Shown here: positions 55,871 to 64,000 of the stretch, piece by piece
Layout: each line of letters starts with the position of its first letter
Numbering within the stretch: the stretch's first letter is position 1
Assembly (NCBI GenBank): GCA_951799425.1
Contig: OX637410.1
Location: 806,001-870,000 of the forward strand
Direction: 5' to 3'
Source of the DNA: Ilex aquifolium
Lineage: Eukaryota; Streptophyta; Magnoliopsida; Aquifoliales; Aquifoliaceae
Length of the DNA stretch: 64,000 bases
The notes under the pieces: model-generated
Seen by the model: only the letters and a program-made list of their open reading frames with translations
Told to the model about the DNA's origin: nothing
Databases searched by the model: none
Translations under genes and position numbers: made by a program

Positions 55871-57361
55871 TAGTTCAGACTACACTACAGGGGTCAGGCT
55901 CACGGCACTTTGGGGAGTTTGGTGGCTACGCCTTCCCTACTGAGTAGAGTGATCGAGTCCTAGGGGCAGGACACAGAGATTTTGTCCATCATGGACCGAG
56001 TACGGTTGGGTACATGTGACGAGGGCTAGGCTATTCACACGGATGGTAGTCTTCGGTATAGGGGAAGGGTTGTGGTTCCCCATTCCGCGAGTCTGAGAGA
56101 GGAGATCCTTAGGGAGTTTCATTGCTCCTATTTTGCTGTGCATCCAGGTGGCACGAAGATGTACCATGATCTTCGTCGCCAATACTATTGGAGCGGGATG
56201 AAGAGGCACGTCGAAGATTTCGTTAGACGATGTCTCACGTGTCAGCAGGTCAAGGCTGAGCACCAGAGACCTGCAGGGTTGCTCTAGCCTTTGGAGGTGG
56301 CTGAGTGGAAGTGGGAGCACGTCACGATGGATTTTGTGACCCACTTGCCACGGACATCGCGGGGACATGACGGGGTGTGGGTGATAGTGGACCGACTTAC
56401 GAAGTCGGCACACTTCTTGGCCATGCGGATGACCTTCACACTAGAGGAATTCTATTGATTGTACATACAGGAGATTGTCCGGAGTATCGGATCGGGATCC
56501 CAGGTTCACAGCTCATTTTTGGGAGAGTTTCCAACGAGCCATGGGGACATAGTTGATGATGAGCACAACCTTGCATCCCCACACAGACGGTTATTCGGAG
56601 AGGACCATCCAGACATTAGAGGACATGCTACGGGCATGAGTCCTAGATCTCAAGGGTAGTTGGGAAGAACATTTACCCTTAGTGGAGTTCGCCTACAACA
56701 ATAGTTATCAGGTGAGCATACAGATGACACCCTATGAGGCACTTTATGGGAGGTCGTGCCGTTCTCCAATTTGTTGGACAAAGGTTAGAGAAAGACCCTC
56801 TACAGGTCCGGAATTGGTCAGAGACACCTCGGAGAAGGTGGACTTGATCCGGAAATGTCTTCTCACGGCTCAAAGTCGGCAGAAGAGCTATGCCGACACA
56901 CGACGGTGACCTTTGGAGTTTGAGGTTGGAGATCATGTCTTCTTAAAGGTGATGCCTAAGAGAGGAGTGGTCAGGTTCGGCAAACGGGGAAAGTTGTCGC
57001 CAAGATATATCGGGCCTTCGAGATACTTGAGAGGATTGGTACAGTTGCTTACCGGTTGGCGTTGCCGCCAAATCTATCGGGTGTTCATGCGGTATTTCAT
57101 GTCTCTATACTCCGAAAGTATACTCTAGATCCGACACATGTGGTGGATTGGGGTGAGTTGATTGATGATGCGGATGGGACCTTCGACGAGGGACCGGTGC
57201 GTATCATGGATAGCCGGGAGCAGGTTTTGCGAGGTAAGACCGTAAGGCTAGTGAAGGTGTTGTGGCAGTACCGAGGAATGGAGGAGGCGACATGGGAGCG
57301 TGAGGACATTATACGTACCAGTTATCCTTTCTTATTCGAGGATGGCGGTACATTCTTATAG
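55871..57361 (+). pseudogene. Tek-A integrase with chromodomain
   Basis: The HHCC module (HCSYFAVHPGGTKM, then CLTCQQVK) is followed by the catalytic core: Asp in VTMDFVTHLP, Asp in SDRDPRFTAHFW after a frameshift near 56480, and Glu in YSERTIQTLEDML. The tail holds FLKVMPKRGVVRFGKRGKL and RYIGP, another shift near 57030, LALPPNLSGVHAVFHVSILR and a chromodomain-like end (EGPVRIMDSREQ, VKVLWQYRGMEEATWE). It ends at a TAG at 57359-57361. The protein resembles Tek-B integrase closely enough to place both in one lineage. Confidence 0.9.
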
Positions 57362-57439
57362 TCATTTAGTATTATATGACTGTTGCATATGCATGTGGTT
57401 GTATGTGCATGAGTGTGTGAATTTCGGGGACGAAATTAT

Positions 57440-57454
57440 TTTAAGGGGGAAGAA
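57440..57454 (+). promoter_or_regulatory. Tek-A polypurine tract
   Basis: TTTTAAGGGGGAAGAA directly before the 3' LTR start TGTAAAACCC at 57455. Confidence 0.85.
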
Positions 57455-59724
57455 TGTAAAACCCGGGAAAATTTGAACTTTTTATAAAAAAAAGGGCAAA
57501 ACGGTAATTTGCCACTACGGTGCGGGTTGAGAACCCTTATTTTTCTAGAGCTCGGAAGATGAAATAGACCTCACCATTGGATTCGTCTCGCGAAATCTAG
57601 TTACCAAGATAAATTTCATCGAATTCCGAGATAGTCGGATTTTTCATATTTTACTAGGTGGTCGAGTCTCGGGTAACCCAAAAAACGAAATTTTTATTAA
57701 AATTTTGAAAATTGGAAAATAATTTAATTAAAGTTCATATAAAATATTTTGAGCTTAAACCGGTACGCAATTTAATCGTTTCGGGACGAAAACGGACCCG
57801 GGAAAGGGGGAGCGTGTGGCGCGACATGGGCCAAGCTTTGAAATTATAAATAGAGACTAAAAATCTGATTTTCTGCATTTCTATTCTGTTGGGTTTGCTG
57901 GTTGTAACGTTGGAGAGAGGAGGAGAGGAAAAAGAGAAGATTCAAGATTTCTTTCTCTGATCTACGGAGTTCCGCTGGCAGGAATTGTTCGAGCCAAGAA
58001 TTAAAGTCGATCTACTCGATGAGGGGCTACGCTCACGTACCAAAAAGAGTGAATTTCACCGAAGTTTCCGAGACGGAATTTTGGAGAAATCAAGGTTTGG
58101 GCTTGGGGGTGTATTCTTGGAGCTTACCAACATTCTTTTACGCTTTAAGAAGTAGGGTTTTCATCCTAACTAGGTTTATTTCCAACCTATGATGAATATA
58201 TGAATGGGTGGGCTGTTTTGTGTATTTTAACACTTGCCTATTATAGTTGGTTTAATGAAAATGGGTAGGCTCAATTCTAGTGTGAATTGGTAGTTAGAAA
58301 TTGCTAGTTTGTGATTTCTTGGAAGTTTTGATAATTGGGTATGTAGAAATCATTTAACCTGATTTTTTTTTTGAGTTAGGTGATAAATTTGGGCATTTTA
58401 TGTGATTACATGATTTGGTGCCTTGAAGGTGTTTGATAAAATGCATATGTGAAAGAAAGTGTGTTAATTGGATGAGATTATGTGATAACATGCTTGGATG
58501 ATGTGGTAAAGTGAAATCATATGCTTATGATATGAATTACAATTGGAAATGTAAATGTTGATATGTGCTTAAGATATATTGGCATTGGGGTGAATTATGA
58601 AAATTATTTTCTTAGGATGTAATTATCCATGTCATGTGTTGAAATGTGGTAGAAATAATTCATATGACATTCATTTCATATGGATATGATATTGATGTTG
58701 CAATTGCTCATTACATTGCATATGCACAGAGGCATCACATTCATGGGCATGAGACATGAGTGTGGGTGTGTGTACTTGTTGTTAGGTCAAACACCATCCT
58801 TGGTGGTTGACAAATGGACTCGGTATAGTTTGACCAAGGTTCAACAGAGTCGCATGGGTTGCATGAAAAACTTGTGTCTAGTATAACAAGAAGGGCTAGA
58901 TACTCCCTCGGGTGCAAGACCCGGTTACTGGTTTATACACTTCCGTCAGTGCAAGTCCAAAAGAAGTGTATCGGTGTGCAGAACCGGCGGTGCGACACCA
59001 AAACTCCGCTACCCAATAAAGACACATGATTTTGTTTCATACAAAAATGTCATCGGATGCATAACATCAATGGCGGATTTATTATACATTGGCATTGCAT
59101 TGTGTCGTGGGAGCCGGTGAGGGCTCGGGTTAAAGTGCATGAGTGAGTCTCATCTCATTTCATGGCATGGCATGGTAGAATTCCAACATTGAATTGCATA
59201 TCCTTGTTTAGGATGGTTGTTGCTTGTTGAATGTTGCATGTGACATTTCATATGCATCTAGGTTGGGGAGTAGCCTCTTTAGGAGTTATCCTATTGAGCG
59301 TGGCTCACCCTTTATGGGGACAACAATTTCAAGTGCAGGGTACACTCCAGTGGAAGGCTCTCACTTGGGGCCTCAAGGATGAATAAAAGCCGACTTGTGG
59401 CTTTTAATTCACATTTTGTAAAACTATTGTGAAAAACTATGTTTTTGTAAAACATTCGCTAAGTTAGTTTTGGGCAGGTAATGTATGTAAAGGAATTGTA
59501 ATCGAACTCATATGGACTAATTTTAATGTAACATTGCATGTTATTATATGAGTATAGATAAATAGACCCGTTGTGGTCAATATTATTCATAAATGGACCC
59601 GTTGTGGTCAATGTTGTATGATTGCACATGTTGTGTTTTGGGTAGAACTCTCCATACAAAAGAGACTCTGCCCGAATTTTGTTAAATTATGGATTCCGGC
59701 AAATGCGGCATAACAGCGTGATAT
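57455..59724 (+). repeat. Tek-A 3' LTR, cut at its end
   Basis: Aligns along its length with 50069-52319, with scattered substitutions and small indels, a TATA box at 57845-57852 and the doubled GACCCGTTGTGGTCAAT unit near 59565-59610. It breaks at 59724, where a new LTR start TGTAAAACCC follows. Confidence 0.9.
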
Positions 59725-60141
59725 TGTAAAACCCGAGAAAATTTAAACCTTTGTCAAAAAGGGCAAAATGGTAAATTGCCACTACGGTACAGGTTGTAAA
59801 CCTGAATTTTTCTAGAACTCGGATGACGAAACGGACCTCACCGTTGGATTTGTCTCGCGAAATCTAGTTACCACGTCAAATTTCGTTGAATTCCGAGATA
59901 GTCGGATTTTTCGCGTTTTACGAGACGAACGGGCCCCGAGTGACCCTGTACACGAAATTTTTATAAAGTTTCCAAGTTGGGGAAATATTAGACACAAGTT
60001 AAAATAAAAATAATTCGAACTTGAACCGGAGCGAAATTTAATCGTTTCGGGATTAAAACGGACCCGAAATTAAATAGGACGTGTGGCGAATTGTGGGCCA
60101 AGTATTCTAAAATATAAATGGGGGGAAAAATAGGTCGATAG
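59725..60141 (+). repeat. Further Tek-A-type LTR start, inserted in the 3' LTR above
   Basis: TGTAAAACCCGAGAAAATTT at 59725 follows the sequence of other Tek-A LTR starts through the TTTAATCGTTTCGGG word to a TATA-like TATAAATG at 60113-60120. Beyond it the sequence is a palindrome cluster and then the interior of NA-3, so the rest of this LTR is missing or lies outside the window. Confidence 0.75.
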
Positions 60142-60418
60142 AAACCTTCCGGAAGGTTTGAGCAGGAACAGTTGAATAAAGAGGTCAACAGGTAAAACCT
60201 TCCAGAAGGTTTATTCCAGTAGACAAAACCTTCCGGAAGGTTTCACTCCAGTAGGCAAAATCTTCCGGAAGGTCGATGAAACCTTCCGGAAGGTTTTGCT
60301 TATCGCCTGAGGCAAAAAATTCCAATAGGCAAAACCTTCCGGAAGGTCAATGAAACCTTCCGGAAGGTGTTGCTCACTGGAATAAAACCTTCCGGAAGGT
60401 CGATGAAACCTTCCGGAA
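60142..60418. repeat. TTCCGGAA palindrome array
   Basis: Eight perfect TTCCGGAA cores plus one TTCCAGAA variant, the first inside the 18-bp palindrome AAACCTTCCGGAAGGTTT (60142-60159). Three pairs have starts exactly 21 bp apart (60263/60284, 60337/60358, 60390/60411), with spacers resembling GTCGATGAAACC. TTCCAGTAG words occur between pairs. The NA-3 LTR carries the same pairs. Confidence 0.9.
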
Positions 60419-60622
60419 GGTATTGCCTTTTGCTGCAAAACCATTCCATTGCTTTTAAAAAAAAATTCTCAACCAAACCAAATCTCCTCAACTCCAAAAC
60501 ATTTTAACACCCTTTCTAAGACATATAACCTATCAAAAACTTGAATCACACATATATACATGAAAATAAAAACAAAGAGGGCTAACTACTATGTACATTA
60601 AAACAAACAAAGAGGGCTCTTG

Positions 60623-61615
60623 TCAATCCGGCATCAATTCGGATATGACCTTGCGCCCATGGATTTTCTTGATTTTAAATTTTTTTTGTTGCATCAATGC
60701 CCTTTCTATCCAATCTATCCAACAATATAAGAGATAATTATTCAAAAATCTCAACCAAACCAAGATGTATGCGAGTTTATGTAATGCAACAAATGGAATA
60801 TACAATTTCTCATTAAGAACACTTGACTCCATTTCAATGCCCTCCCCAAGTTGAGAAATGTGAATCTCAACACCACTCAAAGATGGCAAAATGACCTTGG
60901 GCTCATTAGCCTCATATGAGATAATAACTTCATTAAATGTTTCACAATCTAGAGTGGTGGGAGATTCAACATCAATATGCATTTCATTGGGGGGATCATT
61001 CTCAATACATTGACTATACTCAAGGTGTTGTTCTTCATGCATAGGAATTATAGCATTAGTCAATATATCAAGTTGATCTCCAATTTCAGAAATTTGTTGG
61101 GCTATTTGGGCATTGAATTCCATTTGGCATTGCATAACCTCATAAAAAGTATTTTCCAATGCTTGTACGGTTGGGTCCTCATATGTTGGATAATGGGGAG
61201 ATTCATTTGGTGGTGTGAGATCGGATGACCAATCATGAGGTTCATTCTCCCAACCATAACTCGAATAACTCGGTGTAACATAATGGTTAGGGTAAAAAAT
61301 TTCGGAGGCCAAATTTGAATTTGAACCTTCGCATTCAAAGTGTTGAACCGGATAATTTATTGGGCATTCACTAGTGAGGTGTCCATTTTCACCACAAATT
61401 TCGCAAACGTTTCCAAAATAAGGGGCATTTATAGGGCACTCACTAGTGATGTGTCCATATTCACCACAAATCTTGCAAACGTTTTCAAAATAAGAGGCCA
61501 TTCTTGGGCACTCACCAGTAATATGCCCATACTCATCACAAATCTTACACACATTTTGCAAATTTTGGGCATTATATACATTTCCATAATAATTAGAAAA
61601 CATTACAAAACACAA
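60623..61615 (-). CDS. NA-3 triple zinc-knuckle protein, 330 aa, no capsid domain
   Basis: An intact ORF, roughly 78 percent identical to the NA-2 protein by eye, with the same start region, the same three CCHC knuckles at residues 23, 47 and 71, the same long words (SEIFYPNHY, TPSYSSYGWENEP, HIDVESPTTLDCE, GVEIHISQLGEG) and a short extra segment before the LDxLTNAI word. It ends ELMPD, close to the ELKPD of NA-1. The ORF is open although the element has lost its 3' half. Two diverged copies with open frames suggest the protein was under coding selection while the family was active. Cellular role unknown; RNA or DNA binding through the knuckles is an inference. Confidence 0.8.
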   Translation of the reverse strand: MCFVMFSNYYGNVYNAQNLQNVCKICDEYGHITGECPRMASYFENVCKICGEYGHITSECPINAPYFGNVCEICGENGHLTSECPINYPVQHFECEGSNSNLASEIFYPNHYVTPSYSSYGWENEPHDWSSDLTPPNESPHYPTYEDPTVQALENTFYEVMQCQMEFNAQIAQQISEIGDQLDILTNAIIPMHEEQHLEYSQCIENDPPNEMHIDVESPTTLDCETFNEVIISYEANEPKVILPSLSGVEIHISQLGEGIEMESSVLNEKLYIPFVALHKLAYILVWLRFLNNYLLYCWIDWIERALMQQKKFKIKKIHGRKVISELMPD

Positions 61616-61725
61616 ACTAAAATAAAATATTTACAAGTTAGACGACATACCTTGGCCCGTGATGAAAATCACAAGACTTACCTTATGCCGTCCCAAAATC
61701 ACCTCTTGAACTCAACGCTTAACCT

Positions 61726-61743
61726 TCCCCGACAACGGCGCCA
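61726..61743 (-). other. NA-3 primer-binding site for tRNA-Asp (one mismatch)
   Basis: Sense TGGCGCCGTTGTCGGGGA, one transition from the NA-1/NA-2 PBS, three bases from the LTR. Confidence 0.85.
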
Positions 61744-61746
61744 AAA

Positions 61747-63652
61747 TGATTGAATGAAAACCGTGTTGTATTCCCTAACCCCTAAACATCATCCCTAATT
61801 GTGTGTATGGCTTATAGGAATGGGTGAGTGTCACTCTCACTCGGAATGATGCAAAAGATTAGGCAACAATGGAATGGTGATGGAAATGAATGGAATGAAC
61901 AAAATGTTATGAAATGGAATGCGTGTGTGGTGAACAAAAATGCTCCCCAATCGAAAGGAGTCTTTTGTGGTCGTGTGTTTTACTTGGAAAATATTCCAAG
62001 GTCGTCTCCTCAGGGAAGGAAAGGGAGTTTTGTGAAAGTGATTTTGCAAAAGTGAAAAGAAAGTGTAAAATCTTGTATTTGTGTTTTGTGGTTGTGTTTA
62101 TGTATGGAAAATGAGAGAAAACAATGTTGGCTAATCCAAAGGAAGTCACTCCAATAGGACTACCATTTCAACTCCAATCCCTCCTTAACTCCGATAGAGC
62201 ATGAATGAACAATTGATTCGGGGGAAGCTAGGGATGAGGTTGGTGATGATCTAAGAATAAACCGTGACAAGTCTACGGAATATCAAAGGCACCAATTCAT
62301 CCACTCTCAACCCCGTCAAACCGAACCATTGGACTCTTAAGGGAGGGAGGAGAATGAGTTAAAATGGAATCCCCAAGAGAAATTTTCCCTTGGATTTACC
62401 AACTTAAATCTAACTACTCATGGTAAAATGAAAGACAAGCATAATAATGTAAATGGATATAATGAAGACATGAAGCATGAAGCATGAAACTTAACTCAAA
62501 GCAAGAAATCTTAAACTAAGGAGAAAAATATTCAATACCCATTTTAAGCTTGAAAAATGAAGAACTTGAGCAACAATGGTGAAATGTAAATGGTGTATTG
62601 AAACTTGCAAAGTACTTGAAATAAATGAGATTAAAGACAATAAATGAAACTTACAAGGTTCTTACATTAAACTACAAGTGAAAGAGTGGAAGAAAAATGC
62701 AAAAACGTCACTTTGAGCACTATTCATCATCTTCCCCCTTGGAGCTTTCTATATCTAATCCTAAGCTTAGGTAGCCAACCCCTTTTCTTGTGTGTTGAAT
62801 GTTGAATGTATAATGGAGAGTGAGAGCCTTGAATTTCGTCCATGGAGGGTCCCCCTAGGTGTGTGCAGGTCTTACACCAAAGAGGGGCTGAGTTGATTGC
62901 CTTGGACAAGCTAGGACAACACCCCCATGGTAGCCCACTACCCTCCCATGCCTTCTTCAATACAAAGCCTCCAAAGTCCTCCAAATGTGTAAGGGAAGCA
63001 TGTGCTTGTGTAAGATAATGTTGGGGAGCAAGTGGGAGAAGATTAGGTGGGACCCCCAAGCCGAAAAGTTGAGTTGCAGACTGTTTTTCACATTCTGGGC
63101 AAGACCTTCCGGAAGAACGATGACAACCTTCCGGAAGGTTTAACCTACTGGAATCTGGTGACAGCTCTGGACCAGTTTTGGTAGAAAAATAATAAATTTT
63201 GATCCAACCGTTGGATTGATCTGAAATTTTGACACAATAAAAAAGACATCCATATCTACAACTTTCATGTTTTTCAATTTTTCAAATTCGAAGTAGATCA
63301 TGGTCAAAATTTAGAAAAAAAGTGGTACAGTGTCAAAATTACGAAATTCCAGTGGGCTAAACCTTCCGGAAGGTCATCATAAACCTTCCGGAAGGTCTTC
63401 ATCCAAAATGCATTTTTCTTGATTTCTTTGCCTTCCAAGCCTCTCAATCCTCATTTCATGAGTCCACCACTTCACCTCACATCCAACATAGTTGCAAAGT
63501 CCTAAAATCCATCATTTAAGCTATCAAACACATGCAACATCAAAATATCAACATTATTCACAACTTTGGCTAACACTAAGTACTTAAATGCAAAAGTTGA
63601 GTTAAAATGCATATAATGAGGCCATCAAATATGCAATATTTTGCTCTCATCA
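61747..63652 (-). repeat. NA-3 5' LTR (sense), 1906 bp
   Basis: Plus-strand ends TGATTGAATG and GCTCTCATCA. It aligns with the NA-2 LTRs over most of its length, including the U5 word CAAGGTCGTCTCCTCAGGGA near 61998 and the U3 block near 63195-63310, but the palindrome cassette differs. ORFs at 61828-62149 and 62727-63059 are LTR sequence. Confidence 0.85.
63107..63392. repeat. TTCCGGAA palindrome pairs in the NA-3 LTR
   Basis: TTCCGGAA at 63107 and 63129 (22 bp apart, spacer with CGATGA) and at 63364 and 63385 (21 bp apart), with the flanking words CCTACTGGAAT and ATTCCAGTGG. The Tek-A-type array at 60142-60418 has the same core, phasing and words. Confidence 0.9.
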
Positions 63653-64000
63653 CCGGTTCATGAACCTACTGGAATATTGGTACTAGTACCCATACCATTT
63701 GGTACTGGTACCCCGGTATTTTCCATTGTTGACCATGATCCACTTAGAATTTGAAAAGTGCAAAACATAAAAGTTGTAGATATAGATGTCCTCTATCTTG
63801 TGTCAAAATTTTAGCTCAATCGGACGATGTAATCAAAAGTTATGACAAACTACAAAAATTGGTCTGAGCTTTCATTAAAGCTCACTGCCATCGAGGTACC
63901 GGTACCTCATCACTAGGTACCACAGTTAAAAAAAAAATAAAAAAAACTTGGGTCAAAGTCGGGATTTGATTGAGAATAACCCACACTTTCCACTATATCT
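63653..64000 (+). repeat. Athila-like LTR fragment in plus orientation
   Basis: A block at 63735-63850 is the reverse complement of the U3 block of NA-2 (42378-42510) and NA-3. CCGG palindromes lie on both sides: GGTACTGGTACC at 63702 and the 16-bp GAGGTACCGGTACCTC at 63893-63908. It abuts the end of the NA-3 LTR and runs out of the window, so NA-3 probably inserted into it. No gene. Confidence 0.6.

Larger units (their letters stand above)
50069..59724 (+). mobile_element. Tek-A: near-complete Tekay/Del-like chromovirus
   Basis: 5' LTR 50069-52419, tRNA-Met PBS, gag, protease, RT, RNase H, integrase with chromodomain, PPT and 3' LTR from 57455. The 3' LTR is cut at 59724 by another Tek-A LTR, probably with GATAT (59720-59724) as one copy of its TSD, and its last about 100 bases are not in view. 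LTR termini TGTAAAACCC, group II-type chromodomain and LTR size fit Tekay/Del. The coding frame has many stops, several at positions one C-to-T or G-to-A transition from the expected Gln, Arg or Trp, as methylated cytosine decay would give. Confidence 0.9.
60500..63652 (-). mobile_element. NA-3: second small non-autonomous Athila-like element, 3' end missing
   Basis: On the minus strand a 5' LTR (63652-61747), a tRNA-Asp PBS and a triple-knuckle ORF are present. Homology to NA-2 begins at about 60550 on the left; there is no 98-bp block, PPT or 3' LTR, so the sense 3' half is deleted. The left breakpoint (60430-60560) is not exact. Confidence 0.8.

Overview
The window is a plant nuclear repeat block, probably from an angiosperm and more likely a eudicot (species not identifiable). 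I see no host gene, rRNA or tRNA gene. Nearly every base can be assigned to LTR retrotransposons inserted into one another. Evidence includes matched LTR ends (TG...CA), target-site duplications (TSDs), primer-binding sites (PBSs) matching plant tRNA-Asp and initiator tRNA-Met, polypurine tracts (PPTs), and decayed gag, protease (PR), reverse transcriptase (RT), RNase H (RH) and integrase (INT) domains.

Three groups occur. (1) Athila-like Ty3/gypsy elements: Ath-1 (1-5900, +), Ath-2 (6712-9309, +), Ath-3 (31781-40090, +) and three non-autonomous relatives on the minus strand, NA-1 (18161-26656), NA-2 (40939-47803) and NA-3 (about 60500-63652). (2) Tekay/Del-like chromoviruses in two LTR subfamilies. 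Tek-A comprises 5901-6711, 17879-28839 (split), solo LTR 34465-37136, near-complete element 50069-59724, and 59725 onward. Tek-B comprises solo LTR 12689-15281 and truncated element 40091-49775. (3) SIRE/Maximus-like Copia remnants (9310-12688; 29700-30215).

Layout: Ath-1 lies inside a Tek-A LTR, which lies in the 3' part of Ath-2. A Copia fragment follows, interrupted by a Tek-B solo LTR. At 17.6-29.4 kb there is a three-level nest: old gag remnant, split by a Tek-A LTR, split by the young 8.5 kb NA-1. Ath-3 follows, its RT cut by a solo Tek-A LTR and its 3' end overrun by Tek-B, whose LTR is cut by NA-2. Then comes the long Tek-A element, whose 3' LTR is cut by a further Tek-A LTR next to NA-3.

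Only three ORFs look intact: the 822-aa gag-protease of NA-1 and the 321/330-aa triple-zinc-knuckle proteins of NA-2 and NA-3. Any mobility of these would need RT and INT supplied in trans, presumably by Ath-3-like relatives elsewhere.

The most interesting signals are non-coding. First, CCGG-centred palindrome cassettes are shared between Athila-like and Tekay-like LTRs, with matching spacing and spacer words, although these lineages are otherwise unrelated in LTR sequence. Second, a hairpin with compensatory changes sits just before the PPT of four Athila-like elements. Third, a 98-bp double-hairpin block is almost identical in NA-1 and NA-2 while its flanks have diverged. Fourth, the small NA elements encode a capsid-less protein with three tandem CCHC knuckles.
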